DNA from: Streptomyces sp. ICC1
GTDB taxonomy: Bacteria > Actinomycetota > Actinomycetes > Streptomycetales > Streptomycetaceae
Direction: 5' to 3'
DNA length: 64,000 nt
Assembly: GCF_003287935.1 (NCBI RefSeq)
Contig: NZ_CP030287.1
Location: 6,162,613-6,226,612 of the forward strand
A program made the position numbers and the translations under genes. Below the pieces are notes generated by a model. It was not told the DNA's origin and searched no databases. It was given only the letters and a program-made list of their open reading frames with translations. Positions 45,586-54,259 of this stretch are shown here, one piece after another (position 1 is the first letter of the stretch; each line of letters begins with the position of its first letter).

Positions 45586-45594
45586 GCTCCGCCG

Positions 45595-45990
45595 GTGGAC
45601 GGGTCGGAGCAGGCAGGGGTGTGGGGTGCGTACGAGGCGCAGGTGCGCGGGCTCGCGCCCCGGTGGCCGCCGCCGGGCGCGGTGGTGGAGCGGGACGGGC
45701 CCCTCGTACGGACCCACTACGGCACGCACGGCGCGGTCGGCCACCGGCCGCTGACGGACACCGGGCGCGAGGAGCTCGCGGAGCTGGTGCGGCGCCGGCA
45801 GGAGGCCTTCGGGGCGCGGAGCGAGCCGGTCCGGTGGAAGGTGTACGGGGCCGATCCGCCGGGCCTGGCCGAGGAGCTGGCGACGGCCGGGTTCACGGCC
45901 GGCGCGGAGCGGTCGCTGCTGGTGGCGGAGTTCGCGGCGATGGCCCCGGCGAAGGGCGGCCGGGTGCGGTCCCTCAACGGCGGCGCGCAG
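45595..45990 (+). pseudogene. N-terminal part of a GNAT acetyltransferase, 3' truncated
   Basis: From GTG 45595 the frame encodes about 125 residues typical of the N-terminal half of a Streptomyces acetyltransferase: VRTHYGTHGAVGHRPLT, RRRQEAFGARSEPVRWKVYG and LATAGFTAGAERSLLVAE. After about RVRSLNGG (45985) coding character leaves this frame, and sequence in another frame belongs to DUF2716. The catalytic acetyl-CoA domain is absent. The boundary is approximate. Confidence 0.6.
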
Positions 45991-46015
45991 GATCCCGGGT
46001 GGTGGCCCCGGGCCC

Positions 46016-46369
46016 GTGAACTGGCGGCTCACGGAGAAGCTGACCGACGGGCTGGACCGGATCCTGCGACCCGCGTTGCGGGCCCTCACGCCGCCCGGGG
46101 AGCGGCTGCACCGGCTCGACTGGCAGCACACCGGCCACGACTTCGACCCCCACCGGGTGGGCGGTCCCGGCGAGCCGGAATGGCCCGGCGAGGTCTACCC
46201 GAACGGCGATTACTACCTCTACCTCCAACCCGACCTGCTCTTCGGCACCTTCGGCCATCCCTGGGAGCAGACCCTGTGCGTTTGGGGCGCGGGGCTGCTC
46301 GCCGCCGTGGAGGCGGAGCTCACCGGGTTGCTCGGTGAGCCGCTGCGGCGCCGGGACGGGGACGGCTAG
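46016..46369 (+). CDS. DUF2716 protein, probably 5' truncated
   Basis: The frame from GTG 46016 (117 residues) contains the DUF2716 core: RLHRLDWQHTGHDFDPHRV, GEVYPNGDYYLYLQPD and FGTFGHPWEQTLCVWG. About 40 N-terminal residues expected for the family are missing. The start used here is only the first GTG after the seam with the acetyltransferase fragment. Function of DUF2716 is unknown. Confidence 0.65.
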   Translation: MNWRLTEKLTDGLDRILRPALRALTPPGERLHRLDWQHTGHDFDPHRVGGPGEPEWPGEVYPNGDYYLYLQPDLLFGTFGHPWEQTLCVWGAGLLAAVEAELTGLLGEPLRRRDGDG

Positions 46370-46515
46370 GACGCCCGCGCCGCGCGGGCTCGGACAGGGT
46401 GCGGGCCTCGGCCAGCGTCGGCGTCAGGGTCTGCGACCACCTCGTGCGTGGTGCAAGAACGTACAAGACCCGCGAGGCGCTCCCTCCGTATGTTCGGGGC
46501 GTGGGAGAACATCAG

Positions 46516-47220
46516 ATGGCCATACAAGAGGTACCCGACGGGGTCGAGCCGGTGGACAAGCCGCGCGCCGCCGTCGTACGGGACGCGCTCGGCGTCGGAG
46601 TGGCGGTCGGACTGTCCGGCTTCGCCTTCGGGGTGACGGCAGCCGGATCCGGGGTGAGCACCCTGCAGGCGTGCGTGCTCAGCCTGCTGGTCTTCACCGG
46701 GGCCTCGCAGTTCGCGCTGGTCGGAGCCCTGGCCGCGGGAGGGAATCCGTTCACGGCCGCCGCCGGTGCCTTCTTCCTCGGGACCCGCAACGCCTTCTAC
46801 GGGCTGCGGCTGTCCCAGCTGCTCGCGCTCCCCAAGGGCATACGGCCCTTCGCCGCGCACTGGGTGATCGACGAGACCACCGCGGTGGCCCTCGCCCAGC
46901 CCGACCGGAAGTCGGCGCGCCTCGGCTTCACCGTGACCGGGCTGAGCCTGTACGTCCTGTGGAACCTCACCACCCTGCTCGGCGCGCTCGGCGCCGAGGC
47001 CATCGGGGACACCAGGGCGTGGGGGCTGGACGCCGCCGGGCCCGCCGTCTTCCTCGCGCTGCTCGCGCCGATGCTGAAGACCGGCACCGAGCGGGCCGTC
47101 GCCGCCCTCGCCCTCGTCCTGGGGCTGGGCCTGCTGCCCGTGCTCCCCGCGGGGGTGCCCGTACTGATCGCGGCGCTGGCCGCGCCGATCGTGCTGTGGA
47201 TGAAGGGACGCCGCCCGTGA
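46516..47220 (+). CDS. azlC: AzlC-family branched-chain amino-acid exporter subunit
   Basis: Large membrane subunit of an AzlCD (LIV-E) exporter, 234 residues with about seven helices. Family landmarks are GLSGFAFGVTAAGSG, FTGASQFALVGALAAGG and GTRNAFYGLRL. ATG 46516 is chosen since GGGAG lies 8 nt upstream; GTG 46501 is in frame. Its TGA overlaps the azlD GTG by three bases. The AraC-type gene upstream is the likely regulator. Confidence 0.9.
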   Translation: MAIQEVPDGVEPVDKPRAAVVRDALGVGVAVGLSGFAFGVTAAGSGVSTLQACVLSLLVFTGASQFALVGALAAGGNPFTAAAGAFFLGTRNAFYGLRLSQLLALPKGIRPFAAHWVIDETTAVALAQPDRKSARLGFTVTGLSLYVLWNLTTLLGALGAEAIGDTRAWGLDAAGPAVFLALLAPMLKTGTERAVAALALVLGLGLLPVLPAGVPVLIAALAAPIVLWMKGRRP

Positions 47221-47525
47221 ACGTCTGGATCGCCATCGGACTCACCGTCGTCGGCTGCTACGGGGTCAAGCTCGCCGGGCTGCTCGTCCCCGCCGGAGCC
47301 CTGGAGCGGCCCGCGGTGCGCGAGCTGGCCGCGCTCCTGCCGGTCGCGCTGCTCGCCGCGCTCACCGCGCAGCAGACCTTCGCCACCGGCCACGAGCTCG
47401 TGCTCGACGCCCGCGCCGCCGGGCTCGCGGCCGCCGGGGTCGCCCTGCTGCTGCGGGCCCCCTTCCTCGTCGTGGTCGCGGCGGCCGTCGCGGTCACCGC
47501 GGGGCTGCGGGCCCTGGGAGGCTAG
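47217..47525 (+). CDS. azlD: AzlD-family small exporter subunit
   Basis: A 102-residue protein with about four helices, the usual small partner of AzlC (VVGCYGVKLAGLLVPAG, LPVALLAALTAQQTF). GTG 47217 overlaps the azlC stop (GTGA), indicating coupled translation. The 3' end overlaps the convergent gene at 47494 by 32 bp. Confidence 0.9.
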   Translation: MNVWIAIGLTVVGCYGVKLAGLLVPAGALERPAVRELAALLPVALLAALTAQQTFATGHELVLDARAAGLAAAGVALLLRAPFLVVVAAAVAVTAGLRALGG

Positions 47526-48456
47526 GCCCGGTCATCAGGCCGTAGGCCCGCAGCGTCAGCAGGGCCTCCAGCGTGGCGATCGGGCGCCGCTCCAGCGCGC
47601 TGCCCGGCGCCCAGTCCGCGCGGTGCACCGGCCAGCCGCCGTCCGGCTGCTGCAGCCCGGCCAGGTGGCGCAGCGAGCCGCGCAGTTCCGCGTCGGTGAA
47701 CCAGCCCCGGGCCAGGGACGCGGGGCGCGGGGCGAAGTCGTACGGGTGGAGGTGCCCGCCCGGCGCCAGGCCGGGCACCGGCGGGTACGCGTCCTGCCGC
47801 GCGGGGTCCAGTACGACGAGCCGCCGCTCGCGCACCAGCCGCCCCAGCCGGTCGGCGGCCGCCGAGGCCCGGGCCCGGTCGGGGACCCCGTCCAGGAAGG
47901 ACACCGCGCCCTGGATCTCATGCGGGTGCGGACGGCGCAGGTTCTCCACCCGGTCCCAGCAGAAGTCCGTCGCCCGGAACAGCCACGCGTGCCAGACCCG
48001 GTTGCGGTGCAGGATGCCGACGGCGGGGCCGGTGGTCGCCAGGTCGCCGGGCGGATCGTCGTGCGGGGGCCGGTACGGGGCCGCCGGGTAGCCTCCGGCG
48101 GCCGGGGAGGTCGCCGGCAGCGCCCCGTCCGGGGTCGAGACCCGGGACAGGTGGGCGCAGAGCCGCTCGACGCGCTGTCCGGCGCAGCGGCCCAGGGAGT
48201 CCAGGACGCGCAGGGCGTGGGCGGCGTGCAGCGGGTGGCTCAGCGGTCCGCGCACGTCGGGGTCGAGGGCGTGGCCGTACCCGCCGTCGTCGCCGAGGTA
48301 CGCGCCGAGGGCCGCGTCCACCGGGTCGGCGCCCCCGCCGAGGAAGTGGAACGCGAACCGCCGCTGCTCCAGGACCCGGGCCGTGAGCCAGATGAACTGC
48401 TCGGCGCGGGCCGCCGGGCTCGGCGCCGCCGGGGCGGGGGCTTGGTCTCCAGGCAT
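47494..48456 (-). CDS. Prenyltransferase/squalene-oxidase-repeat-like protein
   Basis: A 320-residue soluble alpha/alpha-toroid type protein. Repeat-like units include DDGGYGHALDPDVRG, LAGLQQPDGGWPV and RPIATLEALLTLRAYG, as in squalene-cyclase and geranylgeranyl-transferase folds. No catalytic DxDD motif is visible, so it may be a structural or binding relative. ATG 48456 lies 81 bp from the divergent DUF3046 gene. Confidence 0.8.
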   Translation of the reverse strand: MPGDQAPAPAAPSPAARAEQFIWLTARVLEQRRFAFHFLGGGADPVDAALGAYLGDDGGYGHALDPDVRGPLSHPLHAAHALRVLDSLGRCAGQRVERLCAHLSRVSTPDGALPATSPAAGGYPAAPYRPPHDDPPGDLATTGPAVGILHRNRVWHAWLFRATDFCWDRVENLRRPHPHEIQGAVSFLDGVPDRARASAAADRLGRLVRERRLVVLDPARQDAYPPVPGLAPGGHLHPYDFAPRPASLARGWFTDAELRGSLRHLAGLQQPDGGWPVHRADWAPGSALERRPIATLEALLTLRAYGLMTGPSLPGPAAPR

Positions 48457-48537
48457 GCGGGAAACCGTAGGGGCCCGTGGGGCGCCGAGGGGGCGGGAAC
48501 GGGTCCGGTGCACTCTCCGGGGCGGGATACTGGAGGC

Positions 48538-48732
48538 ATGCGGTTGACGATTTTCTGGGAGCGGATGGCCGAGCACTTCGGCGCGGGCTACGCGGACTCC
48601 TTCGCGCGGGACCACGTGATGACGGAGCTCGGGGGCCGCACGGTCCACGAGGCGCTGGACGCCGGCTGGGAGGCCAAGGACGTGTGGCGCGCGGTGTGTT
48701 CGGCGGTCGGTGTGCCCGCTTCGCTGCGCTGA
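48538..48732 (+). CDS. DUF3046 protein
   Basis: A 64-residue actinobacterial DUF3046 protein, full length (MRLTIFWERMAEHFG, SFARDHVMTELGGRTV, WRAVCSAVGVPASLR). TGGAGG precedes the ATG. Commonly found near recA in streptomycetes. Function unknown. Confidence 0.93.
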   Translation: MRLTIFWERMAEHFGAGYADSFARDHVMTELGGRTVHEALDAGWEAKDVWRAVCSAVGVPASLR

Positions 48733-48792
48733 TCGAGGGCAGGGGCCCGCAAGGTTCCTCGCACAGGCGGCCGGTGGGACAGACTTGGACCC

Positions 48793-50058
48793 GTGGCAGC
48801 GACTGAAGAGACGACGACCGGCCGGCCGCCCGAAGAGGTTCCCGAGGGCCCGGGCGGCGATGGCGGGACCGGCGCCGGCGGCCCCGGGGGCGCCCCCGGA
48901 AGGGCCCCGGGAGGTCCGCCCGGCGGCGGCGCGCCCGCGGCCCCCGCGCCCGCGGACGCGCGGATGCCGCGCTGGCTGCCGCGCGCGGTGGTCCTCGTAC
49001 TGGCCCTCGTCGCCTGTTTCCAGCTCGGCAGCTGGGCCTTCCACCAGCTGATCGGGTTGCTCGTCAACATCCTGATCGCGTTCTTCCTCGCGCTCGCCAT
49101 CGAACCGGCCGTGGCCAGGATGGCGGCCCGGGGCGTGCGCCGCGGGCTCGCCGCCTTCCTGGTGTTCCTGGGGGTGTTCGTCGCGTCCGCAGGCTTCGTC
49201 ACCCTGCTCGGCTCGATCCTCGCCTCGCAGATCATCGACCTCGTGGAAGGCTTCCCCGGCTATCTCGACTCGTTGATCGGCTCGATCAACGACACCTTCC
49301 ACACGCACCTGTCCCGGCTGGACATCCAGGACAGCCTGCTGCACTCGGACTGGCTGCAGAAGTACGTGCAGAACAGCGCGAGCGGCGTGCTCGACGTGTC
49401 CGGCGCGGTGCTGGGCGGACTCTTCAAGCTGCTGACCATCGGCCTGTTCTCCTTCTACTTCGCCGCCGACGGGCCGCGGCTGCGCCGCGCGCTGTGCTCC
49501 GTACTGCCCCCGGCGAAGCAGGCGGAGGTGCTGCGGGCCTGGGAGATCGCCGTCACGAAGACGGGCGGCTACCTCTACTCGCGCGGGCTGATGGCGCTGG
49601 TCTCCGGGGTCGCGCACTACATCTGCTTCGTGGTGCTCGACATTCCGTACGCGCCCGCGCTCGCGGTGTGGGTGGGCCTGGTGTCCCAGTTCATCCCCAC
49701 CATCGGCACCTACCTGGCGGGCGCGCTGCCGATGCTGCTCGCCTTCACGGTCAACCCCTGGTACGCGCTGTACGTGCTCGGATTCGTGGTGGTGTACCAG
49801 CAGTTCGAGAACTACGTGCTCCAGCCGAAGCTGACCTCGAAGACGGTCGACATCCACCCGGCGGTGGCCTTCGGATCGGTCATCGCCGGCACCGCCCTGC
49901 TCGGCGCGGTCGGGGCGCTCATCGCGATCCCCGCCGTCGCCACGCTCCAGGCGTTCCTGGGCGCGTACGTGAAGCGGTACGCACTGACCGACGACGCGGA
50001 CGCCTCTACTTCGCGGTCCCGTCCGAGGCGCCGAGTACGGCTGCCAGGGCGTCGTTGA
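48793..50058 (+). CDS. AI-2E family transporter (PerM/YhhT-like)
   Basis: Membrane protein of 421 residues in the AI-2E transporter family. A Gly/Pro-rich cytoplasmic N-terminus of about 55 residues precedes about seven or eight helices. The motif PYAPALAVWVGLVSQFIPTIG is characteristic, with VVYQQFENYVLQPKL and LLGAVGALIAIPAVAT near the end. The Arg-rich tail overlaps the convergent Clp-N gene by 53 bp. The substrate in actinomycetes is unknown. Confidence 0.92.
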   Translation: MAATEETTTGRPPEEVPEGPGGDGGTGAGGPGGAPGRAPGGPPGGGAPAAPAPADARMPRWLPRAVVLVLALVACFQLGSWAFHQLIGLLVNILIAFFLALAIEPAVARMAARGVRRGLAAFLVFLGVFVASAGFVTLLGSILASQIIDLVEGFPGYLDSLIGSINDTFHTHLSRLDIQDSLLHSDWLQKYVQNSASGVLDVSGAVLGGLFKLLTIGLFSFYFAADGPRLRRALCSVLPPAKQAEVLRAWEIAVTKTGGYLYSRGLMALVSGVAHYICFVVLDIPYAPALAVWVGLVSQFIPTIGTYLAGALPMLLAFTVNPWYALYVLGFVVVYQQFENYVLQPKLTSKTVDIHPAVAFGSVIAGTALLGAVGALIAIPAVATLQAFLGAYVKRYALTDDADASTSRSRPRRRVRLPGRR

Positions 50059-50767
50059 CCCAGATCTCGACGGCGTCCTTGTCCACGCCGAGGCCGCTGA
50101 GCGGACCCGTCCCGTTCTCCAGCTCCAGGAGCGCGAGCAGGACGTGCTCGGTGCCCACGTAGCTGTGGCCCAGGCGCAGGGCCTCGCGGAAGGTGAGTTC
50201 CAGGGCCTTCTTCGCGGAGACGTCGAAGGGGACCAGCTCGGGGACGTCCTCCACGGCCGGGGGCAGGGCGGTCGTCACGGCGGCGCGTACGTCGTCGGCC
50301 GCGATCCCCTGGGCGGCGATGGCGTGGGCGGCGAGGCCGTCGGGCTCGGCCAGCAGCCCGAGGACGAGGTGCTCGGTGCGGATCTCGGTGTTGCCGGCGG
50401 CGCGGGCCTCGTTCTGCGCGGTCACCACCACGTTGCGGGCGCGGGGGGTGAAGCGGCCGAAGCCCTGCTGGGGATTGAGTCCCGCGTCGCCCTCCTTGTC
50501 GGCCTTGGGGACGAACCGCTTCTGGGCGGCCTGGCGGGTGACGCCCATGCTGCGGCCGATGTCGGTCCAGGAGGCGCCGGAGCGGCGGGCCTGGTCGACG
50601 AAGTGGCCGATGAGGTGGTCCGCGACGTCCCCGAGGGCCTCGGCGGCGACGACGGCGCCGCTGAGCTGCTCCAGGGTGTCGGTGTGGACCTTCTTGATGG
50701 CCTCGATGAGGTCGTCGAGGCGTACCGGATTGGTCATGCGGACAGGTTCCACCGAAGGGTTCGTCAT
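50006..50767 (-). CDS. HTH plus Clp N-terminal (ClpR) domain protein
   Basis: A 253-residue protein with no ATPase domain. An N-terminal part has a helix-turn-helix-like segment, SGASWTDIGRSMGVTRQAAQKRF (about 65-87, split here only for description). Two Clp repeat-like motifs follow: TPRARNVVVTAQNEAR with TEHLVLGLLAEPDGLA, and a second with YVGTEHVLLALLELENG. The combination suggests a DNA-binding regulator using a Clp-N peptide-binding module. A TTGACA and TAGGGT promoter ends seven bases before the ATG, implying leaderless mRNA from ATG 50767. MTNPVRLDD at 50737 is an alternative start. Confidence 0.87.
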   Translation of the reverse strand: MTNPSVEPVRMTNPVRLDDLIEAIKKVHTDTLEQLSGAVVAAEALGDVADHLIGHFVDQARRSGASWTDIGRSMGVTRQAAQKRFVPKADKEGDAGLNPQQGFGRFTPRARNVVVTAQNEARAAGNTEIRTEHLVLGLLAEPDGLAAHAIAAQGIAADDVRAAVTTALPPAVEDVPELVPFDVSAKKALELTFREALRLGHSYVGTEHVLLALLELENGTGPLSGLGVDKDAVEIWVNDALAAVLGASDGTAK

Positions 50768-50780
50768 GGACGCAACCCTA

Positions 50781-50806
50781 GGTTGACAGTCAGAAGAGTG
50801 TCAACC
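50781..50806 (-). promoter_or_regulatory. Promoter with 8-bp inverted-repeat operator for the Clp-N gene
   Basis: GGTTGACA (50781-50788) and TGTCAACC (50799-50806) form a perfect inverted repeat with a 10-bp spacer. On the minus strand the right arm supplies a TTGACA -35, and TAGGGT 18 bp on is a good -10, ending seven bases before ATG 50767. The operator covers the -35 and spacer, suited to repression, possibly by the encoded HTH protein. Confidence 0.65.
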
Positions 50807-50814
50807 CGTGGTTG

Positions 50815-51369
50815 TCACTTTCCCTTTCCGGGTGCGCGCAGGGGAAACCTCGCGCGCTCGCGCCAGGCCGTGCCGTCGTACACCACCAGCTCCACCGAGC
50901 GGACGCGGGCGGTGAAGGGGAGCCGCCCGGCGAGGTCCGCCTCGGCGGCGTCCTCGGCCGCCGCCGGTGCGCGCTGGGCCACGGTGAGGTGCGGGGCCGG
51001 GTCGGGGTGGCGGCCGCCGTAGGGCGGGGCCTCCGGCCAGCGCTCGGCGGCCGCCAGGGTCAGCCGGCGCAGCGGGGCGTCCGGCTCGGGGGCGAGGTAC
51101 AGCAGCCCCGGGAGCCGGCCGGTCCGCTCGAAGCGAACGTCGAAGGCGGGGTGGGGGCACAGGACCGCGGTGAGGTCGGCGAGGGTGGAATCGTCGATCC
51201 GGCTCTCGTCCAGGAACGGGTAGAGGACGCTGACGTGCGCCGGGACCCCGGTCCGGGCGGCGGGGTCGAGCCGGTCCCGCCAGGCGCCGACGACGGGGTC
51301 GGCCTCGGGTATCCGCACGATGAGCGCGGTCCGGCCGGCGGGGAACATGCTGGAGGTGTCGTCCGTCAT
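50815..51369 (-). CDS. 2H phosphoesterase (2'-5' RNA ligase family)
   Basis: A 184-residue protein with the two His-x-Thr/Ser motifs of the 2H superfamily, HVSVLYPF (about 45-52) and HLTVAQ (about 127-132). Family members open 2',3'-cyclic phosphates or ligate 2'-5' RNA ends; which applies here is unknown. It ends only nine bases before the Clp-N promoter region and is followed on the other side by recA, divergent. Confidence 0.88.
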   Translation of the reverse strand: MTDDTSSMFPAGRTALIVRIPEADPVVGAWRDRLDPAARTGVPAHVSVLYPFLDESRIDDSTLADLTAVLCPHPAFDVRFERTGRLPGLLYLAPEPDAPLRRLTLAAAERWPEAPPYGGRHPDPAPHLTVAQRAPAAAEDAAEADLAGRLPFTARVRSVELVVYDGTAWRERARFPLRAPGKGK

Positions 51370-51421
51370 GGCAGTGGATCATGCCACCGCGGGCGTGGCG
51401 GACGGGTCCGGCGTGGCGCGC

Positions 51422-51451
51422 TTGACAGGGAAATCGAACACGCATTCTCAT
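51422..51451 (+). promoter_or_regulatory. recA promoter with imperfect SOS (LexA) box
   Basis: TTGACA at 51422-51427 and TCTCAT at 51446-51451 are spaced 18 bp. Between them GAACACGCATTC (51436-51447) matches the Gram-positive LexA box GAAC-N4-GTTC except for one base, the degenerate form seen at streptomycete recA genes. The mRNA leader to ATG 51553 would be about 95 bases. Confidence 0.7.
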
Positions 51452-51552
51452 GGGTTGTCCACAGTCAAACCGGACGTGGGACCGCGTTGTCAGTGGCAGG
51501 CGTTAGCGTCAATGGCGTGAAGCGATCGACTCAAGCAAATCGGGTGGAACCC

Positions 51553-52674
51553 ATGGCAGGCACCGACCGTGAGAAGGCTCTCGACGCCGCTCTCGCACAG
51601 ATTGAACGGCAGTTCGGCAAGGGCGCCGTGATGCGTCTCGGCGACAAGCCGAACGACCCCATCGACGTCATCCCGACCGGGTCGACCGCGCTGGACATCG
51701 CGCTCGGCGTCGGCGGGCTGCCGCGCGGCCGCGTGGTCGAGGTGTACGGGCCGGAGTCCTCCGGTAAGACCACCCTGACCCTCCATGCCGTCGCCAACGC
51801 GCAGAAGGCCGGCGGCACCGTCGCCTTCATCGACGCCGAGCACGCGCTCGACCCCGAGTACGCCAAGGCCCTCGGTGTCGACACCGACAACCTCATCCTG
51901 TCCCAGCCGGACACCGGCGAGCAGGCGCTGGAGATCGTGGACATGCTCGTCCGCTCCGGCGCGCTCGACCTCATCGTCATCGACTCCGTGGCGGCGCTCG
52001 TACCGCGTGCGGAGATCGAGGGCGAGATGGGCGACTCGCACGTGGGTCTCCAGGCCCGTCTGATGAGCCAGGCCCTCCGGAAGATCACCGGTGCGCTCAG
52101 CCAGTCCAAGACCACCGCGATCTTCATCAACCAGCTCCGCGAGAAGATCGGTGTGATGTTCGGCTCGCCGGAGACCACCACCGGTGGCCGCGCGCTGAAG
52201 TTCTACGCCTCCGTGCGCCTCGACATCCGCCGCATCGAGACCCTCAAGGACGGCACGGACGCGGTCGGCAACCGCACCCGCGTCAAGGTCGTCAAGAACA
52301 AGGTCGCGCCGCCCTTCAAGCAGGCCGAGTTCGACATCCTCTACGGCCACGGCATCAGCCGCGAGGGCGGCCTGATCGACATGGGCGTGGAGCACGGCTT
52401 CGTGCGCAAGGCCGGCGCCTGGTACACGTACGAGGGCGACCAGCTCGGCCAGGGCAAGGAGAACGCGCGCAAGTTCCTCTGCGACAACCCCGACCTCTCC
52501 GACGAGATCGAGCGGAAGATCAAGGAGAAGCTGGGCGTCGGTGTCCGCAAGGACGCCGCTGCCACCGCCGTCGCTGCCGAGGCCGGCGCGGACGCGTCCG
52601 CCGAGACGCCGGCCGTGCCCGCCCCCGCGTCGAAGGCCAAGACGGCGGCCAAGGCCGCCGTCGCCAAGAGCTGA
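51553..52674 (+). CDS. recA: Recombinase RecA
   Basis: ATP-dependent strand-exchange protein and SOS co-protease. The 373-residue product is full length for streptomycetes. Walker A is GPESSGKT (66-73), Walker [12 protein letters not shown], loop L1 [19 protein letters not shown], and loop L2 [22 protein letters not shown]. The Ala/Lys-rich C-terminal tail is typical of actinobacteria. ATG 51553 is placed by [10 protein letters not shown]. recX starts three bases after the stop. Confidence 0.98.
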   Translation: MAGTDREKALDAALAQIERQFGKGAVMRLGDKPNDPIDVIPTGSTALDIALGVGGLPRGRVVEVYGPESSGKTTLTLHAVANAQKAGGTVAFIDAEHALDPEYAKALGVDTDNLILSQPDTGEQALEIVDMLVRSGALDLIVIDSVAALVPRAEIEGEMGDSHVGLQARLMSQALRKITGALSQSKTTAIFINQLREKIGVMFGSPETTTGGRALKFYASVRLDIRRIETLKDGTDAVGNRTRVKVVKNKVAPPFKQAEFDILYGHGISREGGLIDMGVEHGFVRKAGAWYTYEGDQLGQGKENARKFLCDNPDLSDEIERKIKEKLGVGVRKDAAATAVAAEAGADASAETPAVPAPASKAKTAAKAAVAKS

Positions 52675-52677
52675 TCC

Positions 52678-53337
52678 GTGTTGGAGCAGGAAAGGGGCGA
52701 TGGCGCAGACGGCCGGGAAGGCCGTCGTGAGGGCCGCCGTGCGGGCAGTCGTGAAGGCCGGCGCGGGGGCGCCGGCCGGGAAGGCCGTCGCGGGGAAGAC
52801 CGCGCCGGCCGTCAGGAGCTGCCGCCCCAGAGTCCCGAGGAGCAGGCGCGGGCGATCTGTCTTCGCCTGCTCACCGGGATGCCGCGCGCCCGGCGGCAGC
52901 TCGCGGACGCGCTGGCCAAGCGGGACATCCCCGAAGAGGTGGCGGAGCAGGTCCTCTCCCGGTTCGAGGAAGTGGGCCTGATCGACGACGCCGCGTTCGC
53001 CGGGGCCTGGGTCGAGTCCAGGCACCGGGGCCGGGGTCTGGCCCGCCGGGCGCTCGCCCAGGAGCTGCGCACCAAGGGGGTGGACGCCGTCCTCGTACAG
53101 GACGCCCTGGAACAGCTGGACTCCGACCAGGAGGAGGAGACCGCCCGGGAGCTCGTGGAGCGCAAGCTCCGCTCCACCCGGGGCCTGGAGCGGGACAAGC
53201 GGCTCCGGCGACTCGCCGGGATGCTCGCCCGCAAGGGGTACCCGGAGGGCATGGCCCTGCGGGTGGTCCGCCGCGCCCTGGAGGCGGAGGGCGCCGAGGA
53301 CTCCGACGCCGACGACCTGGGGTACCCCGGGGGCTGA
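52678..53337 (+). CDS. recX: Regulatory protein RecX
   Basis: Inhibits and modulates RecA filaments. The 219-residue product has a low-complexity N-terminus of about 50 residues, rich in Arg, Gly and Glu (GREGRREGRRAG). Three tandem RecX three-helix repeats follow: ICLRLLTGMPRARRQLADAL, GLIDDAAFAGAWVESRHRG with GLARRALAQELRTKGV, and RLRRLAGMLARKGYPEGMA. GTG 52678 follows the recA stop by three bases, so the genes are co-transcribed. The true start may be further downstream, since the N-terminus is poorly conserved. Confidence 0.93.
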   Translation: MLEQERGDGADGREGRREGRRAGSREGRRGGAGREGRRGEDRAGRQELPPQSPEEQARAICLRLLTGMPRARRQLADALAKRDIPEEVAEQVLSRFEEVGLIDDAAFAGAWVESRHRGRGLARRALAQELRTKGVDAVLVQDALEQLDSDQEEETARELVERKLRSTRGLERDKRLRRLAGMLARKGYPEGMALRVVRRALEAEGAEDSDADDLGYPGG

Positions 53338-53408
53338 GCCCGCTCCGGGAGGGGCCGGCCCCCGGGGCCGGGACGGGTCGGGACGTGCTGGGCCGGGACG
53401 TGCCGGGG

Positions 53409-53807
53409 TCAGGACGTGCCGGGGTCAGGACGTGCGGTCACCGGGAGGCCTGCCGCGCGCCAGGCCTGGAAGCCGCCCGTGAGGTCCGTCGCGCGGGAGA
53501 GGGACAGCGCGTGGAGGGAAGCCGCCGCCAGGGTGGAGGCGTAGCCCTCGTTGCAGATGACGATGACCCGGATGCCGTGGTCCGTGGCCTGCGGCAGGCG
53601 GTGCGAGCCTTCCGGGTCCAGGCGCCACTCCAGCTCGTTGCGCTCGATCACCAGCGCGCCCGGGATCAGCCCGTCCCGCTCGCGCAGGGCCTGGTACCTG
53701 ATGTCGACCAGCAGGGCCCCGGCCAGGTGCTCCTCGTGCGCCTGGGCCGGCTCCACCCGCGTGTAGGTGGTGCGCAGCCGGTCCACGAGGGCGTCGATGC
53801 CGGTCAC
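53409..53807 (-). CDS. Rhodanese-like sulfurtransferase
   Basis: A single-domain rhodanese of 132 residues. The active-site loop is VICNEGYAS with the catalytic Cys, and the family motifs LLVDIRYQALRERDGLIPGA and LTGGFQAW are present. GTG 53807 overlaps the cysteine-dioxygenase stop (GTGA), so the two genes form a sulfur-metabolism operon. A 16-bp motif (GGACGTGCCGGGGTCA-like) is repeated around the stop codon. Confidence 0.9.
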   Translation of the reverse strand: MTGIDALVDRLRTTYTRVEPAQAHEEHLAGALLVDIRYQALRERDGLIPGALVIERNELEWRLDPEGSHRLPQATDHGIRVIVICNEGYASTLAAASLHALSLSRATDLTGGFQAWRAAGLPVTARPDPGTS

Positions 53808-54259
53808 TGCCAGTCCGCCGGGCGCTCGACCTGCTCCAGCGTGAGCACCGGGCCGGTGCGGCTGTAGCGGCGGATCAGGGGGAGCGGCGGGTGGTAGGCG
53901 TGGACCGAGATCGCGTGCTCGGTCCCGGACTCGTTCAGCACCTCGTGCACGTGGTGCTCGCCGAAGGCCCGCCCGGTGCCCGGCCCCAGCGCGCGCGTGC
54001 GGTCCACGTCCGGAGCCAGGGAGAGGGAGTGCCAGCCCTCCGCGGGCAGCCGCACCGTCAGGGAGTTCTCCGTGAGGCGGCCCCGCGCGGTGGTGAACGC
54101 GCCCCGGGACTCGGCGTGGTCGTGCCAGCCGGTGCCGGTGCCCGGCGGCCAGCCGATCAGCCAGGCCTCGCTGCCGCCCGGGCCGTCGAGCCGGATCCAG
54201 GTCCGGCCCTCGGGGTCCAGGGGGAGGGAGGCGAGCCGGCCGGGGGACGGGACCGCGGG
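53804..54259 (-). pseudogene. Cysteine dioxygenase, 5' truncated and fused to a LacI fragment
   Basis: Oxidises cysteine to cysteine sulfinate with a cupin-bound iron. Visible are EAWLIGWPPGTGTGWHDHAE with the iron-binding His pair, GAFTTARGRLTE, and the third His region GEHHVHEVLN, ending near ADWQ. About 30-40 N-terminal residues expected for the family are missing. At about 54259 the frame continues without stop into LacI-type sequence, which cannot be its natural N-terminus. Confidence 0.7.

Noticed and set aside
53341..53425. Tandem repeats after recX as a regulatory array
   Set aside because: Only two or three copies of a 16-bp GC-rich unit around the rhodanese stop; looks like simple slippage, with no positional logic for a regulator.
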